Shown piece by piece: positions 17,100 through 26,325 of a DNA stretch of 64,000 nucleotides. The notes under the pieces were generated by a model. That model had not been told where the DNA came from. It saw nothing but the letters and a program-made list of their open reading frames with translations, and made no database searches. This stretch comes from Planctomyces sp. SH-PL14. GTDB taxonomy: Bacteria; Planctomycetota; Planctomycetia; Planctomycetales; Planctomycetaceae. The stretch spans positions 7,768,001-7,832,000 of the forward strand of contig NZ_CP011270.1 in assembly GCF_001610835.1 (NCBI RefSeq). Direction: 5' to 3'. How positions within the stretch are numbered: the stretch's first letter is position 1; the number at the start of each line of letters is the position of its first letter. The translations under genes and the position numbers were made by a program.

Positions 17100-18041
17100 A
17101 TGGAACAGACGTTTACGGCCGCCGGCAATCCGATCGTGCGACACGTCTTTACCTCCGATCCGTGCGCGCTGGTGCATGATCGGCGTCTTTACGTCTACAC
17201 CGGGCGCGACGAGGCGCCGATAGGCCACGACGGATATGTGCTGACGGAGTGGCTCTGTTTTTCGACCCCGGACCTGCTCCATTGGACCGCGCACGGCGTT
17301 CCGCTGAGGCCGACCGATTTCGCGTGGGCGACAGGGGATGCCTACGCGTCGAAGGTCGTCGAGCACGGCGGCCGGTTCTACTGGTACGCGCCCGTCACCC
17401 ACGCGACGATTCCGGGAAAGGCGATCGGCGTCGCGGTCTCGGACCGCCCGACCGGTCCCTTCCGGGACGCGCGGGGTTCGGCCCTGATCACCAACGACAT
17501 GACCTCGGCGGCGGGCAGCGTCCGCGCCGATGACAAGGACGACATCGATCCCACGGTGCTGATCGACGACGACGGACAGACGCACCTGTTCTGGGGCAAT
17601 GGCCGCTGCTATCACGCCCGACTGGCGCCGAGCCTGGTCGATCTCGACGGGCCGATCGCCGTTGTCGACTTGCCGGACTTCGCCGAAGGGGCGCACATCC
17701 ACAAACGCGACGGGTGGTATTACCTTGCCTATGGGTACCAGAACCCGGAGAAGGTGGGCTACGCCATGAGCCGCGACGTCGACGGCCCCTGGGAGTTCCA
17801 GGGGGTGCTGAACGACGTTGTCGAGAACTGTGAGACAAACCGCGCCGCCATCGTCGACTTCCGGGGAAAGTCGTACTTCCTCTACCACAACGGCGCGCTG
17901 CCCACCGGGGGGAACCACCGCCGTTCGATCTGCATGGACGAACTGCACTACAACCCGGACGGCACTCTCCGCCGCGTCGTCATGACGGCCGCGGGCGTGG
18001 CGGCCGTGGCAGCGGCGGATGAGCGAGGAGGGCCGCCATGA
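17100..18041 (+). CDS. glycoside hydrolase family 43-like enzyme
   Basis: 313 residues from ATG 17100 with GGAGA 9 nt upstream; upstream codons in frame do not look coding. A five-bladed propeller pattern is suggested by repeated strand motifs, and the GH43 catalytic triad is visible: Asp in TSDPCALVHDRRLYVYTG, pKa-modulating Asp in DDIDPTVLIDDDGQTHLFWG, and acid Glu in FAEGAHIHKRDGWYYLAYG. No signal peptide, so it appears cytoplasmic and may act on imported oligosaccharides. Likely arabinosidase or xylosidase activity. Its stop overlaps the start of the next gene (ATGA), indicating translational coupling. Confidence 0.88.
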   Translation: MEQTFTAAGNPIVRHVFTSDPCALVHDRRLYVYTGRDEAPIGHDGYVLTEWLCFSTPDLLHWTAHGVPLRPTDFAWATGDAYASKVVEHGGRFYWYAPVTHATIPGKAIGVAVSDRPTGPFRDARGSALITNDMTSAAGSVRADDKDDIDPTVLIDDDGQTHLFWGNGRCYHARLAPSLVDLDGPIAVVDLPDFAEGAHIHKRDGWYYLAYGYQNPEKVGYAMSRDVDGPWEFQGVLNDVVENCETNRAAIVDFRGKSYFLYHNGALPTGGNHRRSICMDELHYNPDGTLRRVVMTAAGVAAVAAADERGGPP

Positions 18042-18913
18042 ACCTGGCGACCCGCCGCCGACTTCGCCTGTCCGGCGGAACGGAGCTCTCCTTCCTCACG
18101 GCAGGAGATCCCTCCGGCCCCGCCGTTCTGCTCCTGCACGGATCTCCGAGCTCCTCGCGGATGTTTCGAGAGGTCATTCCCGAACTGTCGCGGATCGCCC
18201 ATGTGATCGCGCCCGACCTGCCAGGCTTCGGCGAGTCCGACGTGCTCCCCTCCCCGTCCTTTCCCGCCTTCGGCGAGGCGGTCTCGGAACTGCTGGACCG
18301 GCTTTCGATCGGACCGCGATACCTCTATCTGCATGACTACGGGGCCCCGGTCGGCTTCGACATCGCGTTGCGGGAGCCCGAGCGCGTTCTGGGCCTCATC
18401 ATCCAGAACGCCAACGCCCATCGAACCGGGCTCGGTCCGCAATGGGATGCGACGCAGACGCCGTACTGGTCCCACCCGACGCCGGAAAACGAGGCGGCCG
18501 CCACCGCCCACCTCACTTTCGAGGGGACGCGCGGGACCTACACATCCGGTTGTCCGGCGGACGTCGCCGCGCGGATTCCGCCCGAAAGCTGGGAGGAGGA
18601 CTGGCGGGTGATGAACCTGCCGGGGCGGATGGAGACGCAGCGGGCGCTGATCCGGGACTATGGGAACTACGTCGCCCGGTTCGACGCCATCGCGGACTAC
18701 CTCGCGCGGCGGCAGCCGCCGGCCCTGATGGTCTGGGGCCGCCACGACCCGTTCTTCGAACTCGACGAGGTCCTGTCCTGGATGAAATCGCTGCCGAGGA
18801 TGGAGGCCCATGTCCTCGATGCGGGGCACAAGCTTCTCGAGGCACACGCGGCGGCGGCCGCCGCGCTGATGCTCGACTTCATTCGACGTAACCAACGCGA
18901 GCGTAAAGGATAG
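18038..18913 (+). CDS. alpha/beta-hydrolase, haloalkane dehalogenase/epoxide hydrolase type
   Basis: 291 residues; ATG overlaps the GH43 stop by 4 bp. Motifs: HGSPSSS oxyanion loop, DLPGFGESD, nucleophile elbow LHDYGAPVG with Asp in place of Ser, then acid Asp in GRHDPFFE and catalytic His in DAGHKLLEAH. An Asp nucleophile points to hydrolysis of halides or epoxides, or a related reaction, rather than an esterase. It lacks a signal peptide. The coupling to a glycosidase is odd for a dehalogenase, so the physiological substrate is open. Confidence 0.87.
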   Translation: MNLATRRRLRLSGGTELSFLTAGDPSGPAVLLLHGSPSSSRMFREVIPELSRIAHVIAPDLPGFGESDVLPSPSFPAFGEAVSELLDRLSIGPRYLYLHDYGAPVGFDIALREPERVLGLIIQNANAHRTGLGPQWDATQTPYWSHPTPENEAAATAHLTFEGTRGTYTSGCPADVAARIPPESWEEDWRVMNLPGRMETQRALIRDYGNYVARFDAIADYLARRQPPALMVWGRHDPFFELDEVLSWMKSLPRMEAHVLDAGHKLLEAHAAAAAALMLDFIRRNQRERKG

Positions 18914-19207
18914 GAAACCGTGAGCCACGCCCGTGCCCGCCGACTCGCCGTGGCTCAGAGCCTCGAAAACACTCGTCTCGCACGGGCCGAAAACAGGCTA
19001 TATTTCCTTCATCAGGCCCGCTTTGCCGGAGTCCGACAGGACCTGCAGGATGTAAGAAGGGATTCGGTGGATGAAGGTTACAACTTCTTCAGTCCTTCAA
19101 AGCGCACGTTTACCCGACCTCAAGGCGCGAATATTGTTGCCCGACGTCGTTGAAGAGTCGGTCGGCTGCCACGCGATCTCTTCGGCCCACTCCATAGTGA
19201 GAATCCT

Positions 19208-20302
19208 TTGAAAGCTTCCGCGTTTCTGGCCGGTTTCACCGGACTGTTGTTTGTGTCCTTCTCCGGGTGTAACAAGCACCACGAAGAACACCATGAGGAA
19301 GCTCACCGGGTCGTGGCGACTACCCCCGTGGCCAAGGACGTCACGATCACTCAGCAGTATGTCTGCCAGATTCACTCTCAGCGTCACATTGAGCTGAGGG
19401 CCCTGGAAGGGGGATATCTCGAACAGGTGACCGTCAAGGAAGGGCAGGCGATCAAGGCCGGGGAGTCGGTCTTCACGGTCCTGCCGATCCTCTACAAGAC
19501 CAAGTACGACGCCGAGAAGGCCGAGGCGGATCTGGCTCAGTTGGAATACAACAACACCGAGCGGCTGGCGAACGACAAGGTCGTCTCCCAGAACGAGCTG
19601 GCACTCATCAAGGCCAAGCTGAACAAAGCTCTCGCCAAGGCGGAGCAGGCGAAGGCCGAGCTGAACTTCGCGAACGTCAAGGCCCCGTTCGACGGGATCA
19701 TCGACCGCATCCACCACCAGCAGGGGAGCCTGGTCGAAGACGGGGACGTCCTGACGACGCTGTCGGACAACAGCGTGATGTGGGTCTACTTCAACGTCCC
19801 CGAGTCCCGCTACCTGGAGTACAAGGAAAAGCTGGCGAAGCACCAGGACGAACTGCAGGTCGAGCTTGTTCTGGCCAACGGCAACAAGTTCCAGCAGATC
19901 GGCAAGATCGGAGCGATCGAGGCCGACTTCAACAACGAGACGGGCAACATCGCCTTCCGGGCCGACTTCCCCAATCCGGACCGGCTGCTGCGGCATGGCC
20001 AGACCGGCACCGTGCTGATCAAGCGGGTCATCCCGAACGCTGTTGTGATCCCGCAGCGGGCCACGTTCGAGATCCTCGACAAGCGGTACGTCTACGTCGT
20101 CGACAACGAGAACGTGGCGCACCAGCGAGAGATCTCCATTCAGAACGAGCTGGATGATATCTTTGTGATCAAGGGGGGCCTGGCGGTCGACGACACGATC
20201 GTTCTGGAGGGGGTCCGTCAGATCCGTGACAGCGACAAAGTGGAGTTCGAGGCGAAGGAGCCAGCCGAAGTCATGGCCTCGCTCAAGAACGAGGCCGAGT
20301 AG
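19208..20302 (+). CDS. RND efflux periplasmic adaptor subunit, lipoprotein
   Basis: 364 residues from a TTG at 19208 that begins a lipoprotein signal (hydrophobic core FLAGFTGLLFVSF, lipobox FSGC), so the start choice rests on the signal. After the lipid-anchored Cys comes a His/Glu cluster (NKHHEEHHEEAHR). Then the MFP/HlyD layout: barrel-sandwich motif LEGGYLEQVTVKEGQAIKAGE, alpha-hairpin with KAEADLAQLEYNNTERL and ALAKAEQAKAELNFANVKAPFDG, and a beta-barrel ending in RHGQTGTVLIKRVIP. It links the inner-membrane RND pump to the outer-membrane channel. First gene of the efflux set. Confidence 0.92.
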   Translation: MKASAFLAGFTGLLFVSFSGCNKHHEEHHEEAHRVVATTPVAKDVTITQQYVCQIHSQRHIELRALEGGYLEQVTVKEGQAIKAGESVFTVLPILYKTKYDAEKAEADLAQLEYNNTERLANDKVVSQNELALIKAKLNKALAKAEQAKAELNFANVKAPFDGIIDRIHHQQGSLVEDGDVLTTLSDNSVMWVYFNVPESRYLEYKEKLAKHQDELQVELVLANGNKFQQIGKIGAIEADFNNETGNIAFRADFPNPDRLLRHGQTGTVLIKRVIPNAVVIPQRATFEILDKRYVYVVDNENVAHQREISIQNELDDIFVIKGGLAVDDTIVLEGVRQIRDSDKVEFEAKEPAEVMASLKNEAE

Positions 20303-20340
20303 TTTCGACCGTCCGGTCTCTTCGCTTGTTGCTGCCCGCA

Positions 20341-20365
20341 CCTCAGGTCCTTATCGGACCTGAGG
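20341..20365 (+). promoter_or_regulatory. RNA hairpin between adaptor and permease genes
   Basis: A perfect 10-bp stem CCTCAGGTCC/GGACCTGAGG with loop TTATC, 39 bp after the adaptor stop and 109 bp before the permease start. There is no T-run, so it is not a standard terminator. It could stabilise or process the polycistronic RNA and so set different levels of the two proteins. Confidence 0.5.
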
Positions 20366-20474
20366 ACTGCACCCGCCCCGCGCCCTTCCCGGCGCCGCCT
20401 CGGTCGTTCTCCCGCCTCTCCTCCCCCGCCCCCTCCCCTCTCGGCCCGCCGAACAACCGGACTCGCCTCCAGCC

Positions 20475-23400
20475 ATGTTCTCACAGATCCTCCACCGGCC
20501 GGCGCTGGCAATCGTCATCTCGCTGCTCATCCTGTTCCTGGGTGGGCTGGCGATCAACACGCTTCCGATCTCTCAGTTCCCCAACGTTGCGCCGCCGAGC
20601 GTGATCGTCTCGGTCTCTTATCCCGGTGCGAGCGCGAACGTTCTCACGGACTCGGTGCTGGTCATCCTGGAACAGGCCATCAACGGCGTCCAGGACATGC
20701 GGTACATGGCCTCCGCCGCGACCAGCGCCGGTGAAGGGGCGATCCAGATCGTCTTCGAGCCCGGGACCGACCCGAACGTCGCGGTGCTGAACGTCAACAA
20801 CCGCATCCAGATCGTGAAGAACCGGCTCCCGAAGATCGTGGAGCTGGAGGGGATCATCGTTCAGCAGGCCATGACGAGCATGCTGATGTACGTGAACATC
20901 TACAGCACGGACAAAAGCCTCGATCAGAACTTCCTCTACAACTACGTCACCGTCAACCTGATCCCTGAGATCCGCCGGATCCGCGGGATCGGCAGCGCGA
21001 ACATCCTGGGGAACCGGGCGTACGCCATGCGCATCGAGCTCGATCTCGAGCGGATGCGGGCCTACAGCATCTCCGCCGACGAGGTGATGAAGGCGATCGC
21101 CGACACCAGCATGATCGGGTCTCCCGGACGGCTCGGACAGGCGACCGGCCGGACGTCGCAGACGATCGAATACGTGCTGACGTACGTCGGCCGCTACAAC
21201 AAGCCGGAGCAGTACGAGAACATCGTTCTCAAGGCGAACCCCAAGGGAGAGATCCTCAAGATCAAGGACGTCGCCCGCGTCGAGCTGGGGTCGTCGTTCT
21301 ACGACCTGTACTCGGACATCGACGGCAACGCGTCGGCGGCCATCGTCCTCAAGCAGCTCCCGGGAACGAACGCCGCCACGATCATCGAGGAGGTCAAGCA
21401 CCGGCTCGAGGTGGCGCAGAAAGAGATGTTCCCGCCGGGAATGCACTTCGAGGTCAGCTACGACGTCTCGGCGTTCCTGGAAGCCTCCATCGAGCAGGTG
21501 CTCCACACGCTCTTCGAGGCGTTCGTGCTCGTGGCCCTGGTGGTGTTCCTGTTCCTCGGCGACTGGCGATCGACGCTGATCCCGACGCTGGCCGTCCCCG
21601 TGTCGCTCATCGGGACGTTCTTCTTCATGCTGATCTTCGGCCTGTCGATCAACCTCATCACGCTCTTCGCGCTGGTGCTGGCAATCGGGGTCGTCGTCGA
21701 CGACGCGATCGTCGTCGTCGAGGCGGTGCACGAGAAGATGCACGCGAAGCACCTCTCGCCGTATCGAGCGACCAAAGAGGTCATGAACGAGATCAGCGGG
21801 GCCATTATCGCGATCACGCTCGTGATGACCGCGGTGTTCGTCCCCGTCACGTTCATGTCCGGTCCGGTCGGGGTGTTCTACCGGCAGTTCGGCCTGACGA
21901 TGGCCATGTCGATCGTCCTCTCCGGGGTCGTGGCCCTGACGCTGACGCCGGTGCTGTGCGCGATGATCCTCAAGCCGCACTCGGGACCGAAGAAGATCCG
22001 CGGGCCGATCGCCCTGATTCTGCACGTGTTCGACAAGTTCATCATCAAGGTGACGGGGGGCTACGCCGCCTTCCTGCGGCCGATCGTCACCCTCCGGACG
22101 ATCACGCTCATGATCGTGGCGGGCTTCAGCGTCGCGATCTATGCCGTCAACACCGTCCTGCCGAGCGGTTTCATCCCGCTGGAAGACCAGGGGATGATCT
22201 ACGGGATCATCCAGACCCCGCCGGGGTCGACTCTCGAATACACGAACTCCAAATCGCACGAGCTGCAGGTGATCGCCAAGACGGTCGACGGGGTCTCGTC
22301 GGTCTCCTCGCTGGCCGGTTACGAAGTGCTCACCGAAGGCCGCGGATCGAACGCGGGGACCTGCCTCATCAACCTGAAGCCGTGGGCCCAGCGGAAGATG
22401 ACCTCGAAGCAGATCATCGCCGAGCTCGAGGAGAAGGGGCGTCATATCTCGAACGTGAAGCTCGAGTTCTTCGAGCCCCCCGCGGTCCCCGGCTTCGGGG
22501 CGGCCGGGGGGTTCTCTGTCCGCGTTCTCGACAAGACGAACACGACGAACTACCAGGCCCTTGGCGAAGCGACCGACAAGTTCATGGCCGCGCTCTCCAA
22601 GCGGCCCGAAGTGAAGGGGCTGTTCACGTTCTTTGCCAGCAACTATCCGCAGTATGAGCTGGTGATCGACAACGACGTGGCGATGCAGAAAGGGGTCACC
22701 ATCAAGGAGGCGATGGACAACCTCTCGATCGTCGTCGGAAGCACGTGGGAGCAGGGCTTCGTCCGGTTCGGCCAGTTCTTCAAGGTGTACGTCCAGGCGA
22801 AGCCGGAATTCCGCCGGTACCCGGAGGACCTCGAGAACATGTTCATCAAGAACGACACCGGGGAGATGGTCCCGTACTCGTCGTTCATGAAGATCAAGAA
22901 GCAGCAGGGCCTGAACGAAATCAACCGCTACAACCTGTACCCCTCCGCCGCCATCCAGGGGGCTCCGGCTCCGGGTTTCAGCACCGGGCAGGCGATCCAG
23001 GCGATCAAAGACGTTGCCAAGGAGACCCTCCCCCGCGGCTATGACATCGGCTGGGAAGGTCTCTCTTACGACGAGGCGAACAAGGGGAACACGGCCGTGT
23101 TCATCTTCCTGATCGTCGTCATCTTTGTGTACCTGGTGCTTGTCGGGCAGTACGAAAGCTTCAACCTGCCGCTGGCGGTTATCATCTCCCTGCCGATCGG
23201 GCTCTTCGGATCGTTCGTATTCCTGCAGGCGATGGGGCTCTCGAACGACGTCTACGCCCAGATCGGCCTCGTCATGCTGGTCGGTCTGCTGGGGAAGAAC
23301 GCGATCCTGATCGTCGAATTCGCCGTGCAGCGGAACCGTGAAGGGGTGAGCCTCAAGGACGCGGCGATCGAAGGGGGCCAGCTCCGGTTCCGGCCGATTC

Positions 23401-23768
23401 TCATGACGTCGTTCGCGTTCATCGCTGGTCTGATTCCGCTGGTCCGGGCGACCGGTCCCGGGGCGATCGGAAACCGGACGATCGGAACCACGGCGGTCGG
23501 CGGGATGCTCGTCGGAACGGTCATCGGGGTCCTGGTGATCCCGGGGCTGTACTACATCTTCGGCGGCCTGGCTGCCCGCGGGCAGCTGATCCCCGGCGAG
23601 TCGGACGAGCCCCTCAGCGAGCTCCTGGAGCACAAGGATCCGCACGACCACGATGACGACCCGACCGCTCCGGCCGATCCGCACCATGGCGGCCCGCACC
23701 ACGGCGAACCGGCGTCGCACGGAACGGTCGCGGAAGGGACTCCTCCGCCGCCTCCGGCCCCGCACTAG
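20475..23768 (+). CDS. RND multidrug efflux permease (HAE-1/AcrB type)
   Basis: 1097 residues, the usual size for AcrB relatives plus a tail. N-terminus MFSQILHRPALAIVISLLILF is the classical first helix. GVVVDDAIVVVEAVHEKM near residues 404-421 carries the paired Asp of the proton relay. Two large periplasmic loops and twelve membrane segments are evident, with late motifs VLVGLLGKNAILIVEFA and RFRPILMTSFAFIAG. It should export hydrophobic or amphiphilic compounds using proton-motive force. The last ~45 residues are a His/Asp/Pro-rich cytoplasmic tail (HKDPHDHDDDP, PHHGGPHHGEP), not usual for this family. A strong hairpin terminator follows. Confidence 0.95.
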   Translation: MFSQILHRPALAIVISLLILFLGGLAINTLPISQFPNVAPPSVIVSVSYPGASANVLTDSVLVILEQAINGVQDMRYMASAATSAGEGAIQIVFEPGTDPNVAVLNVNNRIQIVKNRLPKIVELEGIIVQQAMTSMLMYVNIYSTDKSLDQNFLYNYVTVNLIPEIRRIRGIGSANILGNRAYAMRIELDLERMRAYSISADEVMKAIADTSMIGSPGRLGQATGRTSQTIEYVLTYVGRYNKPEQYENIVLKANPKGEILKIKDVARVELGSSFYDLYSDIDGNASAAIVLKQLPGTNAATIIEEVKHRLEVAQKEMFPPGMHFEVSYDVSAFLEASIEQVLHTLFEAFVLVALVVFLFLGDWRSTLIPTLAVPVSLIGTFFFMLIFGLSINLITLFALVLAIGVVVDDAIVVVEAVHEKMHAKHLSPYRATKEVMNEISGAIIAITLVMTAVFVPVTFMSGPVGVFYRQFGLTMAMSIVLSGVVALTLTPVLCAMILKPHSGPKKIRGPIALILHVFDKFIIKVTGGYAAFLRPIVTLRTITLMIVAGFSVAIYAVNTVLPSGFIPLEDQGMIYGIIQTPPGSTLEYTNSKSHELQVIAKTVDGVSSVSSLAGYEVLTEGRGSNAGTCLINLKPWAQRKMTSKQIIAELEEKGRHISNVKLEFFEPPAVPGFGAAGGFSVRVLDKTNTTNYQALGEATDKFMAALSKRPEVKGLFTFFASNYPQYELVIDNDVAMQKGVTIKEAMDNLSIVVGSTWEQGFVRFGQFFKVYVQAKPEFRRYPEDLENMFIKNDTGEMVPYSSFMKIKKQQGLNEINRYNLYPSAAIQGAPAPGFSTGQAIQAIKDVAKETLPRGYDIGWEGLSYDEANKGNTAVFIFLIVVIFVYLVLVGQYESFNLPLAVIISLPIGLFGSFVFLQAMGLSNDVYAQIGLVMLVGLLGKNAILIVEFAVQRNREGVSLKDAAIEGGQLRFRPILMTSFAFIAGLIPLVRATGPGAIGNRTIGTTAVGGMLVGTVIGVLVIPGLYYIFGGLAARGQLIPGESDEPLSELLEHKDPHDHDDDPTAPADPHHGGPHHGEPASHGTVAEGTPPPPPAPH

Positions 23769-23796
23769 GTCCGATTCCGGAACAACGAACGGCAAG

Positions 23797-23833
23797 AACG
23801 CCTCTCCGGGCCGCATGGTCCGGGGAGGCGTTT
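23797..23833 (+). terminator. hairpin terminator after the RND permease
   Basis: A 16-bp stem with two G-T wobbles: AACGCCTCTCCGGGCC paired with the downstream arm ending GGAGGCGTT, loop GCAT. Only short T stretches follow (TTTGCGTTT). Starts 28 bp after the permease stop, so the outer-membrane factor gene probably has its own promoter or relies on read-through. Confidence 0.7.
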
Positions 23834-24473
23834 GCGTTTCGCGGTCCGGCGCGGAGGTCACTCGGGCGGCAGCGGTGCAGGCGTCGCTCTCTGTCAACAG
23901 CCCAGTGCCCTGCTCGCAGCGGCTCCGATGCGGTTGCGGCGGTCGATCGCGTGCTGAGAGGGCTGTGGGCTTCCCGGAGAGTCGTCGCCTTCGTGAGGCT
24001 TCCCGCTAGCGCAGGGGATACGATCTCGCCAGGCAAAACGCTGTTGTTGTGAGACGAGGGCCGCCGCAATGACGGCCATCGGAGATCGTCGTCGCGCCCC
24101 GTCGCCGACCGTCCTGCGGCACCTTCCGCCGGTCGAAAACCTCGGCCGGGAGGCCCCTCGCAACCGGTGCGTGCGGCGTGCAATCAGCACGACCGGCACA
24201 CCTCTCAAATCGGATAGAACCTCTTCGACAACACCGCACGACACTCCCGCCTTTCAAGTAGATTACATTGAGCGTAATGCGTGCTTTCGCTTTCCAAATT
24301 CTTTGGCTCTCCGTCGAAAGAAACAGCAGGTGATCCTGCGAGCGTCCCAGGGACTGGCTCCAGGTTCACCGTGGCCAGCGCGATGACGGCGATCCTTTAA
24401 CAGGGGCCCGCGTCGTTCCGAGGCCTCATGACTTGCCGGAACGGATTTTCCGGCAAGGACGCGCCTTTCAGGG
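23834..24473. other. 640-bp gap before the outer-membrane factor gene
   Basis: No frame in this stretch looks coding. An AT-rich island at about 24250-24320 contains a possible promoter, TTCAAG (24253-24258), 16-nt spacer, TAATGC (24275-24280), which would give the downstream gene its own start. The far end holds the hairpin listed separately at 24432-24457. Confidence 0.4.
24432..24457 (+). promoter_or_regulatory. 5'-leader hairpin just upstream of the outer-membrane factor
   Basis: Perfect 10-bp stem CTTGCCGGAA/TTCCGGCAAG with loop CGGATT, ending 16 nt before the start codon at 24474. It is close enough to influence ribosome access or mRNA stability. No T-run follows, so termination is unlikely. 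Confidence 0.5.
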
Positions 24474-26258
24474 ATGAGTCCGATGCTCCACCTCTCTCGT
24501 TCGTCGGGTTTCCGGTCCAAGACGCCCGCGCTCGGTGCGGCCCTGCTGGCCGGCAGTCTGCTCCTCCCCTCCTGCCGCATTCCCTGCCTCCCCGGCGCGG
24601 AACCGGCCCACAGCCTGCCGAACGACTACAACGGCACGGTCACCGCGGACAACTCGGCCGAGATCGGCTTTGAAGAGTTCTTCAGCGATCCGATGCTGAC
24701 CTGCCTGATCCTGGAAGGCCTCCGCGGCAACCAGGAGCTGAAGATCCTCTGGCAGGACGTCCAGATCGCGAACAACGAAGTCCTGAAACGCCGCGGGGCC
24801 TACCTGCCGTTCCTCTCGCTGGGAGCCGGAGCGGGGATGGACCAGGCCAGCCGGTACACGCGGAACGGGGCTGTCGACAGCTCTCTCACGATCGCCCCCG
24901 GGAAGCCGTTCCCGGCTCCGCTCCCCAACTTCCTGCTCGCCGCGAACGTCTCGTGGGAAGTCGATATCTGGCGGGCCCTCCGCAACGGCCGGGACGCGGC
25001 GGCCCTCCGCTATCTAGGCACCTCCGAGGGACGGAACTACGTGGTGACCCGCCTCGTCGCGGAGATCGCCGAGAGCTACTACGGGTTGATCGCGCTCGAC
25101 AAGCGGATGGAGATCCTGGACCAGACCATCGCGCTGCAGGAGCACAGCCTGGAGATCGCGAAGGCCAAGAAGGAAGCGGCCCGCGAGACCGAACTCGCCG
25201 TCCAGCGGTTCCAGGCCGAAGTCCGCAAGAACCAGAGCGAGAAGCTGATCGTCCGGCAGGAGATCATCGAGACCGAGAACCGGATCAACTTCCTCCTCGG
25301 ACGGTTCCCGCAGCCGGTCCCCCGTCCGGCGGTCGAATTCGTCGACCTGAACCTCCGTCCGCTCAGCGTCGGGGTTCCTTCGCAGCTCCTCCAGAACCGG
25401 CCCGACATCCGCCAGGCGGAGCGGGAACTTGAAGCGGCCGGCCTCGACGTCAAGATCGCCCGGGCCCGCTTCTATCCCCAGCTGGTCATCACCGGCAGCA
25501 TCGGGTACGAGGCCTTCAACCCCCGTTACCTGTTCACGCCGGATGCCCTGGTGGGGAACCTCGTCGGCAACCTGGTGGTTCCGGTCGTCAACCGGGCTGC
25601 GATCAAGGCGGACTACCAGTCGGCGAACGCCGTGCAGCTGCAGCGGATCTACGATTACCAGCGGATCATCCTGAACGCGTTCACCGAAGTGATCAACCGC
25701 GTTTCGATGGTCGAGAACTACACCCAGAGCATCGAGATCAAGAAGCAGCAGCTCCTGGCTCTCGAAGCGTCGGTCGACAGTGCCAGCCGGCTGTTCCAGG
25801 CAGCCCGGGCGGAGTACATGGACGTGCTGTTCGCCCAGCGCGACCTGATGGAAGCCCGGATGGTCCTCGTGCAGACGAAGCGGGAACAGCTCGGGGCGAT
25901 CGTCAACGCCTACCAGGCCCTGGGTGGCGGCCTCTACCAGCATGCCAATTACGAGTCGGTGACGGTCCTGCCGTCCGAGCCCCTCCCCGCCGCGCCGGGC
26001 GGTGGCGAGGTTGTTCCCGTCCTTCCCGAGCCCGCTGATCCGGCCGGGCCGCTGCCGATGCCGAAAGCGGAGGACCGGAAGAATCCCGTGTCGGTCGAGG
26101 TGGCGGCGGAGGAGGAAGAGACCGGGGCCGCTTCCCTGGAAACGAACAGCGAGATCCCGGTGCGGGTCGCCGAGGCGCTGGATGGCGAAGAGGCCTCCGA
26201 CGACGACGAGCAAGCTCTGATGCCGGAGATGGCGAAAGAGGAAAGCGTCGAGGAGTAG
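24474..26258 (+). CDS. RND efflux outer-membrane factor, lipoprotein (NodT/TolC type)
   Basis: 594 residues from ATG 24474; an ATG three codons later (24483) has the better-placed AGGGATGAG and may be the true start. Lipoprotein signal with core LGAALLAGSLLLPSC. Two OEP repeats rich in long coiled-coil helices follow: about 60-270 (NNEVLKRRGAYLPFLSLGAGAG, SWEVDIWRALRNG) and 280-480 (LLQNRPDIRQAERELEAAGLDVKIARARFYPQL). These form the channel through the outer membrane. The last ~110 residues are a Pro/Glu-rich acidic tail, making the protein longer than the usual 450-490. Partner of the adaptor and permease upstream. Confidence 0.92.
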   Translation: MSPMLHLSRSSGFRSKTPALGAALLAGSLLLPSCRIPCLPGAEPAHSLPNDYNGTVTADNSAEIGFEEFFSDPMLTCLILEGLRGNQELKILWQDVQIANNEVLKRRGAYLPFLSLGAGAGMDQASRYTRNGAVDSSLTIAPGKPFPAPLPNFLLAANVSWEVDIWRALRNGRDAAALRYLGTSEGRNYVVTRLVAEIAESYYGLIALDKRMEILDQTIALQEHSLEIAKAKKEAARETELAVQRFQAEVRKNQSEKLIVRQEIIETENRINFLLGRFPQPVPRPAVEFVDLNLRPLSVGVPSQLLQNRPDIRQAERELEAAGLDVKIARARFYPQLVITGSIGYEAFNPRYLFTPDALVGNLVGNLVVPVVNRAAIKADYQSANAVQLQRIYDYQRIILNAFTEVINRVSMVENYTQSIEIKKQQLLALEASVDSASRLFQAARAEYMDVLFAQRDLMEARMVLVQTKREQLGAIVNAYQALGGGLYQHANYESVTVLPSEPLPAAPGGGEVVPVLPEPADPAGPLPMPKAEDRKNPVSVEVAAEEEETGAASLETNSEIPVRVAEALDGEEASDDDEQALMPEMAKEESVEE

Positions 26259-26325
26259 GCCGGGGGCGTTGGCGGTCAGGCACGCGATGACGGAGCCGGA
26301 ATCGCTGCGGATCGGATCGCGCGAT

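Noticed and set aside
20481-23897. Very long open frame (over 1100 codons) antisense to the RND permease
   Set aside because: It mirrors the codon bias of the permease and its product is rich in Arg, Asp and His with no motif; a typical high-GC shadow frame.
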